Assembly (NCBI RefSeq): GCF_042932805.1
Contig: NZ_CP170633.1
Span: 2,914,001 to 2,978,000, forward strand
Length of the DNA stretch: 64,000 nucleotides
Direction: 5' to 3'
DNA from: Ascidiaceihabitans sp029251465
GTDB lineage: Bacteria > Pseudomonadota > Alphaproteobacteria > Rhodobacterales > Rhodobacteraceae
Below are positions 36,534-43,697 of this stretch, piece after piece (position 1 is the first letter of the stretch; every line of letters begins with the position of its first letter). The position numbers and the translations under genes were made by a program. Below the pieces are notes generated by a model. The model was not told where the DNA came from, searched no databases, and was given only the letters and a program-made list of their open reading frames with translations.

Positions 36534-36773
36534 TCAGACCAGTTCGGTGTCTTTGACCGTCAGGTTGAACGAGAACGGCGTTGGATCTTCGGTCTCGCGG
36601 GATTCATCAGGCAAAAGATTGCCGATGCCGTACAAAGCCCAAATTCCAAAGACCAGCACGAGGCAGAATGCAGCAGCGTACCCCGCCCCTTTTAGCATCA
36701 ACGCCAAGACATCGGCGCGCAGGCGAAAACTGGGGTCCGAAGAGGTTCTCAGGTAGTCGTTGTTATCACTCAT
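36534..36773 (-). CDS. pufX: PufX, LH1 ring-gap / quinone-exchange subunit
   Basis: A 79-aa single-span membrane protein directly after pufM. The core LRADVLALMLKGAGYAAAF followed by a hydrophobic helix and IGNLLPDESRE lines up with Rhodobacter PufX (LRxxxxxQMMKGAGW...GRMLP), including the KGAG turn at the start of the helix. PufX opens the LH1 ring around the reaction centre so quinol can leave and, in some species, drives core-complex dimerisation. AAAGGAG lies 6 nt before the ATG. The rest of the sequence is divergent, as usual for PufX. The identification rests on the KGAG core and its position. Confidence 0.88.
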   Translation of the reverse strand: MSDNNDYLRTSSDPSFRLRADVLALMLKGAGYAAAFCLVLVFGIWALYGIGNLLPDESRETEDPTPFSFNLTVKDTELV

Positions 36774-36788
36774 GATTGCTCTCCTTTG

Positions 36789-37715
36789 TTAATCAAGCGG
36801 TGCGTAGCCGTGGACCTGCGCCCAGACGAACCAGTTGTCGACAACCGTGCCGGTCAGCAAGATACCGATGCCGCCAGTCAACGGCGTCAGCACGGCGAAC
36901 CACCACGCCCAACGGTGGATACCTTCCATCGTGGCGTTGAAACCCATCGTCCAGCGCCAGAATAATGCGGCGCGTTCGGATGCAGTGCCCCGATCAACGA
37001 TCTGCTCAATTTCGCGTTCACCGCCATAGCGCGACACGGCCAGAATGGTCGCACCGTGCATCGCAAACAGCAGGGCAGATCCGTAGAGGAACGCAATGCT
37101 CAGCGCGTGGAACGGGTTGTAGAACAGGTTGCCGTAGGTCAGCGAAAACAGGTTGGTCCAGTCAAGGTGCGAGAAGACGCCGTAAGGCACAGCTTCGGAC
37201 CACGACCCCATCAGGATCGGACGGAACAAGCCCAGCACCAGCACCAGCCAGATCGCGGACGCAAATGCCCAGCTGACGTGTTTGCCAAGGCCGAGTTCTT
37301 CGGCGCGCCGGTAGGTTCTGACCCACCATGCCATGATCGACACAAGAAAGAAGAACGACGCGATGACCCACCAGCCGCCTTCGTCTAGCGGTGCCATGCC
37401 AAGCCCGTATTCTTCGGCAGGTGGTTCCAGCGACAGCCAGAACAGATCCCGCATGAACAGAGCTGGTGAATAGTCCACCTGAGCCCAGAAATTCATGCCG
37501 ATGATAAAGAACCACACAAGGCCTGTGGCCAGCGACACCAGCCCGAATGGTCCCAGATAGATTGGCCCCAATTGTGCGTTGCCAAACAGGCCCGCCAGGG
37601 ATGAAAAGGTCGCAGATTTCGTGCGTTCCCGATCAAGCGTGCCGTTCGGGTCAAGACCCATTTCCGGCGGTCCCTGAACTTGAACCTGTGTGAAGATATT
37701 CTGATATTCAGCCAC
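36789..37715 (-). CDS. pufM: photosynthetic reaction centre M subunit
   Basis: A 308-aa, five-helix reaction-centre subunit, the same length as in Rhodobacter sphaeroides. Ligand regions are intact: VPYGVFSHLDWTNL (accessory pigment His), NLFYNPFHALSIAFLYGSALLFAMHGATIL (special-pair and iron-region His) and FNATMEGIHRWAWW (non-haem iron His). The residue before GNLFYNPFH is Tyr (SLTYGN) where the Rhodobacter protein has His (SLVHGN). The start is GTG at 37715 with GGAGG 8 nt upstream; a nearby ATG is out of frame. It follows pufL by 13 nt. Confidence 0.99.
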   Translation of the reverse strand: MAEYQNIFTQVQVQGPPEMGLDPNGTLDRERTKSATFSSLAGLFGNAQLGPIYLGPFGLVSLATGLVWFFIIGMNFWAQVDYSPALFMRDLFWLSLEPPAEEYGLGMAPLDEGGWWVIASFFFLVSIMAWWVRTYRRAEELGLGKHVSWAFASAIWLVLVLGLFRPILMGSWSEAVPYGVFSHLDWTNLFSLTYGNLFYNPFHALSIAFLYGSALLFAMHGATILAVSRYGGEREIEQIVDRGTASERAALFWRWTMGFNATMEGIHRWAWWFAVLTPLTGGIGILLTGTVVDNWFVWAQVHGYAPLD

Positions 37716-37728
37716 TTTTCATCCCCTC

Positions 37729-38559
37729 CTACAGGTCAGCCCACCAGGGCAATTCAGCGTACCAATCCCACCACGCGCTCCATTGGTCGAACCAGATGGT
37801 GCCCGAGATCACGATGCAGATAGCGCTCCAGACAACCGCGCTGAGGGCAAGAAACAGACCCAAGCGGTGGATGCCGAGTGGCCCGATCGAATAGCCGACC
37901 AGATCGCGGAAATACGTGTCTTCGTGGTCCGGTGTGGCGATCTGTTTGCCTTTGCCCGGATTGACCGCGGACAGAACCAGCGACCCGTGCAAGGCCAGTG
38001 CAAAACACGTCGTAAAGAAGAACGTGATCGCGATCATATGGGCCGGATTGTAGTGAAAGTTACCGTAGGCGTAGCCCACATTGTTCACCCAATCGAGGTG
38101 GCTAAAGATGCCGTATGGAAATCCGTGCCCCCATGCGCCCAGCAAAACAGGGCGGATGATCACCAGCGTCACATAGGCCAAAATCGCGATGCTAAAGGCA
38201 AACGGTACGTGGTATCCCATGCCCAGTTTGCGGCAGATTTCGACCTCGCGCATCATCCAGCTGATAAAGGCCATGGTCGCGCAGAATGTGATGATTTGCC
38301 AAAGCCCGCCTTCGGCCAGTGGGGCAGCGCCCAAACCGACCTCAAGAGCGGGTGGGTTGATCGAAATCAACCACGGGTTCCAGGTGTCGCCAAGGGCTGC
38401 ACCGTAGAAAATCAAGAGAGTGCCGAGGGCGGCAAAAAAGAACGTCGTGACGCCGAAAAAGCCGACATAGAAGGGTCCCACCCAGAAGTCGAACAGATCA
38501 CCGCCAACCAAAGTCCCGCCCCGGACCCGGTATTTTTTCTCGAAGCTGAGCTGAGCCAT
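37729..38559 (-). CDS. pufL: photosynthetic reaction centre L subunit
   Basis: A 276-aa five-helix subunit (Rhodobacter: about 281). Conserved segments are SFEKKYRVRGGTLVGGDLFDFWVGPFYVGFFG, LGAWGHGFPYGIFSHLDWVNN (His for accessory and special-pair pigments), NPAHMIAITFFFTT (iron His) and GYSIGPLGIHRLGL (second iron His). It binds the pigments and QB. ATG 38559 is 6 nt after AAGGAGG; an in-frame ATG two codons upstream overlaps that ribosome site and is rejected. Confidence 0.99.
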   Translation of the reverse strand: MAQLSFEKKYRVRGGTLVGGDLFDFWVGPFYVGFFGVTTFFFAALGTLLIFYGAALGDTWNPWLISINPPALEVGLGAAPLAEGGLWQIITFCATMAFISWMMREVEICRKLGMGYHVPFAFSIAILAYVTLVIIRPVLLGAWGHGFPYGIFSHLDWVNNVGYAYGNFHYNPAHMIAITFFFTTCFALALHGSLVLSAVNPGKGKQIATPDHEDTYFRDLVGYSIGPLGIHRLGLFLALSAVVWSAICIVISGTIWFDQWSAWWDWYAELPWWADL

Positions 38560-38641
38560 CTTCATCCTCCTTAGTGCGCGGTTCCTGTCGAAAACAGAAA
38601 CACGGGCGCGCGTCGTTTTAATCAATCTGTGGGGTTTGCTA

Positions 38642-38661
38642 GGGGCGGCCGGAACCGCCCC
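38642..38661 (-). other. pufA-pufL intercistronic hairpin
   Basis: GGGGCGG (38642-38648) pairs with CCGCCCC (38655-38661) around a 6-nt loop, 21 nt after the pufA stop. In Rhodobacter the equivalent hairpins protect the pufBA mRNA from 3' decay, giving many more LH1 than reaction-centre subunits. The position here matches that arrangement. There is no T tract. Confidence 0.75.
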
Positions 38662-38682
38662 AAGCATGATTTCTATGCCGAA

Positions 38683-38850
38683 TTATTCGCCAGCTTCTGC
38701 CACGCCAAAGGCGCGGGTAAACCAGTTGGTTTCAGGATTGCTTAGCAGGACGAGGTGAATCATCGCTGCAAGCAAAAAGAGAAACACACCCTGTGCCACG
38801 AATACGCGACGTGGGTCGAAAACCAGCCAGATCTTGTAGAACTGTGCCAT
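38683..38850 (-). CDS. pufA: LH1 antenna alpha polypeptide
   Basis: A 55-aa single-helix antenna protein: MAQFYKIWLVFDPRRVFVAQ, then GVFLFLLAAMIHLVLLS, where His32 (AAMIH) ligates bacteriochlorophyll. KIWLVFDPRRVF and the following helix are diagnostic of LH1-alpha. A short tail (NPETNWFTRAFGVAEAGE) follows. GAGGAA lies before the ATG. It lies 15 nt downstream of pufB. Confidence 0.98.
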   Translation of the reverse strand: MAQFYKIWLVFDPRRVFVAQGVFLFLLAAMIHLVLLSNPETNWFTRAFGVAEAGE

Positions 38851-38865
38851 GTTAATTCCTCTCCG

Positions 38866-39021
38866 TTACCAAGCGAACCAAGGCAGTTTGAAATACGTCA
38901 GTACGTGAGCCACAACCGCGATGGTCGTGAAGATCCAAAGACCGCTCATGTAGACGGAGTGCAATTCCTGCGCTTGTTCGTCTGAAAGACCTGTGAAAGA
39001 CAAGTCGGATTTATCAGCCAT
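38866..39021 (-). CDS. pufB: LH1 antenna beta polypeptide
   Basis: A 51-aa protein: MADKSDLSFTGLSDEQAQEL, then HSVYMSGLWIFTTIAVVAH with the ligating His39 and the conserved His21, ending in TYFKLPWFAW. The sequence is close to Rhodobacter LH1-beta. AGGAG lies 7 nt before the ATG. It pairs with PufA to form the LH1 ring. Confidence 0.98.
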   Translation of the reverse strand: MADKSDLSFTGLSDEQAQELHSVYMSGLWIFTTIAVVAHVLTYFKLPWFAW

Positions 39022-39104
39022 TTTTTTCTCCTGAAAATATGTACTGACGCCGCGCTCCCCCCGCGGCTGGGCTACGACAAAGGTTCATCCCTTGCCCTAA
39101 TCCA

Positions 39105-39123
39105 CCACTCCGGGGGGGAGTGG
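39105..39123 (-). other. pufQ-pufB intercistronic hairpin with G-tract loop
   Basis: On the plus strand CCACTCC (39105-39111), five G residues, GGAGTGG (39117-39123) form a perfect 7-bp stem. On the transcribed minus strand the loop is five C residues. It lies in the 149-nt gap between pufQ and pufB. A structured pufQ-pufB junction in Rhodobacter is a known processing and decay-control region, so a similar role is plausible. Confidence 0.65.
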
Positions 39124-39170
39124 CGAATTTGATGTAACCCATCGTCTCGACCCGACGGATTGAATTCGAT

Positions 39171-39398
39171 TTACGCCGAGAATATTCTCGGCGTGATAAT
39201 CTGCGCTTGGCTCCACGCAGCTTTGATGGGGCCGCGTTCCGGCAGCTCCATGCGACGTGCAGCCGACAGGCCCCACGTCAAAAACGCGAGCGGCAAAGTG
39301 GCTACAAAGATGACGGCAAAATACGCGTAGTATTCCCGCATCGGCGCGGCATGGCTACGACGCTCACGCGTTGGTGCTTCGTGTGTGAAATCAGTCAT
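39171..39398 (-). CDS. pufQ: PufQ, bacteriochlorophyll-formation factor
   Basis: A 75-aa protein with one membrane helix (YYAYFAVIFVATLPLAFLTWGL) flanked by basic residues. The C-terminal RGPIKAAWSQAQIITPRIF matches the Rhodobacter PufQ ending (GPFARAWREAGEITPEIF). PufQ is needed for normal bacteriochlorophyll levels and may act on tetrapyrrole flux or coproporphyrinogen handling. Its ATG overlaps the bchZ stop (ATGA at 39395-39398). The C-terminal codons contain a perfect 20-bp palindrome. Confidence 0.92.
   Translation of the reverse strand: MTDFTHEAPTRERRSHAAPMREYYAYFAVIFVATLPLAFLTWGLSAARRMELPERGPIKAAWSQAQIITPRIFSA
39174..39193 (-). repeat. perfect 20-bp palindrome at the pufQ 3' end
   Basis: CGCCGAGAATATTCTCGGCG is self-complementary over its full length and ends 1 codon inside the pufQ stop. 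It encodes the conserved TPRIFSA tail. As RNA it could fold only with a small loop in the centre, giving a stem of 8 bp with an AUAU-type loop. It could also be a protein-binding site. Its function is unknown. Confidence 0.7.
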
Positions 39399-40855
39399 TT
39401 GGTTCCTCCCAAAGCTGGTTGAAGTCCCTGAACGGTTTCCAGAACGACCCGCTCGTCCCCTTGGTCAAGCGCGCGCTTTTCAGCGGCATCCCGAAGGGTC
39501 TTGGCGGCGGAAATCCGTGTCAGGATCGGGTGGCTTGCTACGAGTTCATCGAGCATCGCCTGCGCATCGCCATCCCAAGGGAAGTCGCGGCGCAAAGTCG
39601 TTGGTGTGGCCTCGGCAGCATCCATGTCCGTGCCCAGTGGCAGGATGTGGAACAGCGCGTCAAACAGGCCATTGCAGACCTCTTGGACCAAATAAGTCGC
39701 CCCCGCGTAGCCCATAAAGGGCGTTCCCGTCGCGCGCCGAATGGCGGCCCCCGGAAAGCTTGCAGAGATAAAGGCAGGTGCGGGGCCAAAGCCCGCTTTC
39801 ATCTCGGCCAGATACATCTTTTCGTTGATCGACCCGAACACGATCAAGGGCCGCTTTTGGTGCATCCAAGCGCGCACTTCGTCGTTGTCGGTTTTCTTGC
39901 CCCGCGTGCGGGCGACCGCAAAGGCGCAGGGCAAACCCAGATCGTTTTCAAGGAAGTTCCGAATGCCACGCGCGTAGGTTTCATTGGCCACAATCGCGAA
40001 TGACGCGGTGGCGAAAAAGTCTTGCGTGACAGAGCGCCACAAGTCCCAAACCGGCTTGATCGTCGAATGCTTTTCGCGCTCGATAAATGGCTCTGGATCT
40101 AGCCCCAACATCTCGCCTAACTTGCGCAGGAATTTTGTGGTTGAAACGATGCCAACCGGCGCTTGCAGGTACGGTTTTTGCAGCACCTCGCACAGGCCGC
40201 GCCCAAATTCACGGTACATGCAGATGTTCACGTCCGCGTTCACCAGCCCACGCATTTCAGACACATGCGCGCCCAGCGGCATCACCATATTGACGTCAGC
40301 GCCGATGCCTTCGACCAGGCGCCGAATTTCAGCCAGATCAGACGGCATGTTGAACGTGCCGTACATCGGGCCCAAAATATTGACGCGTGGGGCGGCGTCC
40401 TCTTCGCGTTTTTTCTCGGGCGGCATACGCCCTTTGGTCATGCCAAATTCGGTAAAGATCCACGTCATGGCGCGGTCTGCAGATTCCCACTGATCCTCAT
40501 CAATGGTGCGCGGCAGAAAGCGCTGAATGTTGGTGCCTTGGGGGGTCACGCCGCCGCCGATCATCTCGGCAATCGATCCGGTTACGACCACGGCTGGCAG
40601 CGCGGGATCAAGGGTACCCCACGCGCGTTTCATCGCCTCTTCGGTGCCCGATCCCATCTGGTCTTCGCCAAGGCCCGTTACCACTATCGGCAACTCGTGT
40701 GGGGGCAATGCGTCGGTGTAATGCAGCACAGAAGTCACGGGCAGATTTTCGCAGCCCACTGGGCCGTCGATCACAACTTGCAAGCCTTTGACCGCACAGA
40801 ACGCGTAGACTGCGCCCCAGTATCCGCCTGCTCTGTCGTGATCTTGGACTAGCAT
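39395..40855 (-). CDS. bchZ: chlorophyllide a reductase, BchZ subunit
   Basis: A 486-aa NifK-like subunit of chlorophyllide a oxidoreductase, which reduces the C7=C8 bond on ring B to give the bacteriochlorin. The N-terminus (MLVQDHDRAGGYWGAVYAF) and VIDGPVGCENLPVTSVLHYTDALPPHELPIVVTGL match Rhodobacter BchZ, with Cys35 in the expected iron-sulfur position. EREKHSTIKPVWDLWRSVTQDFFATASF and PFMGYAGATYLVQEVCNGLFDALFHILPLG are also conserved. It acts with BchX and BchY, and is separated from bchY by 97 nt containing a hairpin. Confidence 0.98.
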   Translation of the reverse strand: MLVQDHDRAGGYWGAVYAFCAVKGLQVVIDGPVGCENLPVTSVLHYTDALPPHELPIVVTGLGEDQMGSGTEEAMKRAWGTLDPALPAVVVTGSIAEMIGGGVTPQGTNIQRFLPRTIDEDQWESADRAMTWIFTEFGMTKGRMPPEKKREEDAAPRVNILGPMYGTFNMPSDLAEIRRLVEGIGADVNMVMPLGAHVSEMRGLVNADVNICMYREFGRGLCEVLQKPYLQAPVGIVSTTKFLRKLGEMLGLDPEPFIEREKHSTIKPVWDLWRSVTQDFFATASFAIVANETYARGIRNFLENDLGLPCAFAVARTRGKKTDNDEVRAWMHQKRPLIVFGSINEKMYLAEMKAGFGPAPAFISASFPGAAIRRATGTPFMGYAGATYLVQEVCNGLFDALFHILPLGTDMDAAEATPTTLRRDFPWDGDAQAMLDELVASHPILTRISAAKTLRDAAEKRALDQGDERVVLETVQGLQPALGGTK

Positions 40856-40924
40856 GATGCGGTCCCCGCGCCCAGATTACGACGGGGTGCGAACGCGCAT
40901 CCTTTTGATACGCTGCCTCGCGAG

Positions 40925-40949
40925 CTGCGAGAATTATGAACTCTCGCAG
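40925..40949 (-). other. bchY-bchZ intercistronic hairpin
   Basis: CTGCGAGA (40925-40932) and TCTCGCAG (40942-40949) form an 8-bp perfect stem around a 9-nt loop. The hairpin ends 3 nt from the bchY stop and there is no T tract. It may slow exonuclease decay of the bchCXY part or set relative bchY/bchZ levels. Confidence 0.6.
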
Positions 40950-40952
40950 TCA

Positions 40953-42515
40953 CTAAATCATCTCCGCCGCTTTGGCAGCCTTAGCAGCACGTTCCAGCTT
41001 TTTGGCGTTTTGCGCGCGGAATTGCGGTTGCAGGTTCGGGGAACCTTCCCAAACACCGGCGGTGTCTTTGTGCCCGACGCCCTCAAAAAATTCGCGCATG
41101 TGATCCATGCGTTCTTTGTTGGCCATGGCACCGTTGACAACTTCGGCGAGGGAACCAGCCCCCGCGACGCCCATAAGAGGACGCGCGGAAATCAGGTTGG
41201 TGAAATACAGCGACGGAATGCCCATTTCCTTGCCCTTTTGGACAACCGGCGTTGTGCCGATGGCAAGGTCCGGTTTGATCGCCTCCATCGCGGCGCAATC
41301 ATCCTCAAGCGAGGCGCGGAATTTAACCTTAACGCCGCGCGCCTCAAGCCATGCAGCATCATCTGCCGACCAAGGTGTTTTCGGACAGGCTGTGCCAACA
41401 TAAGGAATGTCAGCGCCGCTTTCGATCAACAAACGCGCGACCAGCAATTCGCTGCCCTCGTAGCCTGACAGGGTGATCGTACCTTTGACAGGCTTGGCCG
41501 CAAGGGCCGCTTTGATCGCTGGCAGAAATTGGTTTTGCGCCTCTGCAATCTGGCTGGTGGGGATGTTAAACGCGTCCCCGATGCTGGCCAACCACCCAGC
41601 CGTGCCATCATGGCCAACGGGCGCAGAGCCGATGACAAGACGCCCCGCGGCTTGGAATTCACGCACCGATGCGGTGTAAAACGGATGGATCGCAGCCACG
41701 GCCCCGCAATCCAGCGCACCGTAAAGTTCGCGCCATTCGCGGCAAGGCACAACCGGCCCCGCAGCCAGCCCAAGCGGGGCCAACATTTGCCCGATCATCA
41801 TCGGATCAGCCGGGAACATTTCGCCGAGCAGGCTGACTGTCGGGCGATCTGATTTGCCGGAGGCGGGCATTGGCACGGGACCTGCCTCGATCTCTTTTCG
41901 CGCGTAGTTTAACATCGCACCGGCCAACACGTCTTTGGCTTCGGCGTGGGTCGGAATGCCAAAACCCGGCACGTCGATGCCGACAATCCGCACGCCGTTG
42001 ATCTGCTCTGGCAGCAGGCGCAAAGGCACGCCTGACGCGGTCGGCACACAGAGGTTCGTGACCACAACGGCGTCTAGTTTTTCAGGGTCGGCAATGTCGT
42101 GAACAGCTTCGCGGATGTCCTCGAACAGTTTGCCTGTAACCAGCGTTTCAGAGTTGAACGGAACGTAACCAACAGAGCGGCGCGCGCCGTAAAAATGCGA
42201 CACGAACGTCAGCCCATAGACGCAACAGGCCGACCCTGACAGGATCGTGGCTGTGCGTTTCATTCGCAAGCCAACGCGCAATGATCCAAATGCAGGGCAC
42301 ATGGATTGTGGCTGGTCGTGCGGGCCTGTGGGGTAGTCTTTGGCGTATTGATCCAGAATTTCGGACTTGCCAGCCATACGCGCGGCGTAGGCCATTTCGG
42401 ACCCGGCGTGACAGCCCAAACCGCCTTCAGGCAGTGGCGCATCGCGGCCTTCGACTTCCGTGCCGGTTTCGACCGCTACCGCGTCCGCGTCGTCATATGT
42501 GACTGGACCATTCAA
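40953..42515 (-). CDS. bchY: chlorophyllide a reductase, BchY subunit
   Basis: A 520-aa NifD-like subunit. The cysteine-bearing segments GLGCHAGSE, QPQSMCPAFGSLRVGLRMKRTATILSGSACCVYGLTFVSHFYGARRS and TNLCVPTASG match Rhodobacter BchY and supply iron-sulfur ligands. The C-terminal MGVAGAGSLAEVVNGAMANKERM is typical. No in-frame ATG exists before residue 41. The start is therefore most likely TTG at 42515, which overlaps the stop of a small upstream ORF (TTGA). A Shine-Dalgarno sequence is poor (GGGG at about -10), which suggests translational coupling. Confidence 0.96.
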   Translation of the reverse strand: MNGPVTYDDADAVAVETGTEVEGRDAPLPEGGLGCHAGSEMAYAARMAGKSEILDQYAKDYPTGPHDQPQSMCPAFGSLRVGLRMKRTATILSGSACCVYGLTFVSHFYGARRSVGYVPFNSETLVTGKLFEDIREAVHDIADPEKLDAVVVTNLCVPTASGVPLRLLPEQINGVRIVGIDVPGFGIPTHAEAKDVLAGAMLNYARKEIEAGPVPMPASGKSDRPTVSLLGEMFPADPMMIGQMLAPLGLAAGPVVPCREWRELYGALDCGAVAAIHPFYTASVREFQAAGRLVIGSAPVGHDGTAGWLASIGDAFNIPTSQIAEAQNQFLPAIKAALAAKPVKGTITLSGYEGSELLVARLLIESGADIPYVGTACPKTPWSADDAAWLEARGVKVKFRASLEDDCAAMEAIKPDLAIGTTPVVQKGKEMGIPSLYFTNLISARPLMGVAGAGSLAEVVNGAMANKERMDHMREFFEGVGHKDTAGVWEGSPNLQPQFRAQNAKKLERAAKAAKAAEMI

Positions 42516-42688
42516 AACTGCTGCCCCGTCGTGAACATGCGTTTCGTATTGCCTTTGGCGATGGGCTCAGATTTGCAGCGAGGATCAAATTCGCGGTTGC
42601 ATTTGTCGCTATTCGGCTGGCTAAATGTCGAATTTCTCTCAATTGAATCAAATACTTGCTGGATAATCATTTCGACTTCACACTTCAT
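42512..42688 (-). CDS. small ORF (58 aa) bridging bchX and bchY, function unknown
   Basis: ATG 42688 overlaps the end of bchX and is preceded by GGAGG at 9 nt. The frame ends with TGA at 42512, sharing TTGA with the bchY start. It therefore fills the 162-nt bchX-bchY gap exactly. The product is hydrophilic, begins MKCEVEMIIQQVFDSIERNS, carries three Cys (3, 30, 38) and resembles nothing I know. The DNA is more AT-rich than its neighbours and codon choice is less biased. It may be a spurious leader whose translation merely couples bchX to bchY. Confidence 0.4.
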   Translation of the reverse strand: MKCEVEMIIQQVFDSIERNSTFSQPNSDKCNREFDPRCKSEPIAKGNTKRMFTTGQQF

Positions 42689-43697
42689 CGTACACGACCT
42701 CCAGGCTTTCGACCGGCATGCCGTATTTGCCACGCATGTCTTCGGCTGTGGCTGGAACCAACGTGTAATCACCGCCCGTGTCTTTGGCGTCAAACAGACC
42801 CAAAAGACCGTCCTGATCCAGCGGGGCCGGACGCACAGGTGGAGCAATCGAAACTGCGTCACCGAGTTCGGCAAACAACGCGCCCCATTGGGATTCAGAG
42901 GTGCCAACGATCTGGTAGTTCGCCGATTTCTTGCGCAAGTCATCGTCTTGCGGGATCGCTGCGAGGACCGGAATATCGACGGCTTTGGCAAAGGCCGCAG
43001 CCTCGCCTGTGCCGTCGTCTTTGTTGATCACAAGGCCCGCTACACCAACGTTACCACCCAGCTTGCGAAAATATTCGACTGCTGAGCACACGTTGTTGGC
43101 CACATACAGTGACTGCAAATCATTCGATGCAACAAGGATAACCTTTTGCGCCATGTCACGGGCGATGGGCAGGCCAAAGCCGCCGCACACCACGTCGCCG
43201 AGAAAGTCGAGCAAGACGTAATCGAAATCCCAGTCGTGGAACCCGAGTTTTTCCAGCAATTCAAAACCATGGATGATGCCACGTCCGCCACAGCCGCGCC
43301 CGACTTCTGGGCCGCCAAGTTCCATCGCGAACACGCCGCCGCGTTTGAAACAAACATCGCCGATCTTGACCTCTTCACCCGCCAGTTTTTTCTTGGAGGA
43401 TGTTTCGATGATCGTCGGGCAGGCTTTGCCGCCAAACAGCAAGGACGTCGTATCGGATTTCGGGTCACAGCCGATCAGCAGAACGCGTTTGCCCTGTTCG
43501 GCCATCATGTGGCTGAGGTTCGCCAAGGTGAAGGATTTGCCGATACCGCCCTTGCCGTAGATCGCGATGATCTGGGTTTTGGACGTCGGTTCTTCGTTGA
43601 TGATGTCAGCGAGATCTTCGTGCGCTTCGTCGCGCAAACGCTGATCAAAATCCTTGATCGATCCTTCGCCGTGCAGATTTGGGATATCCAGTGTCAT
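42678..43697 (-). CDS. bchX: chlorophyllide a reductase iron protein, BchX subunit
   Basis: A 339-aa NifH-like ATPase that passes electrons to BchYZ. The P-loop IIAIYGKGGIGKSFT is near residues 43-57, IGCDPKSDTTSLLFGG is the second nucleotide motif, and the two cluster-ligating Cys lie in GPEVGRGCGGRGI and LGDVVCGGFGLP. ATG 43697 is chosen because GAAAGG lies about 6 nt upstream and it overlaps the bchC stop (ATGA). A GTG or ATG further upstream is rejected. The N-terminal 40-aa extension before the P-loop is normal for BchX. Confidence 0.98.
   Translation of the reverse strand: MTLDIPNLHGEGSIKDFDQRLRDEAHEDLADIINEEPTSKTQIIAIYGKGGIGKSFTLANLSHMMAEQGKRVLLIGCDPKSDTTSLLFGGKACPTIIETSSKKKLAGEEVKIGDVCFKRGGVFAMELGGPEVGRGCGGRGIIHGFELLEKLGFHDWDFDYVLLDFLGDVVCGGFGLPIARDMAQKVILVASNDLQSLYVANNVCSAVEYFRKLGGNVGVAGLVINKDDGTGEAAAFAKAVDIPVLAAIPQDDDLRKKSANYQIVGTSESQWGALFAELGDAVSIAPPVRPAPLDQDGLLGLFDAKDTGGDYTLVPATAEDMRGKYGMPVESLEVVYDEV

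Noticed and set aside
38585..38602. TGT-N11-ACA near pufL (TGTCGAAAACAGAAACA)
   Set aside because: The spacing is 11, not 12, and no promoter-like boxes accompany it.
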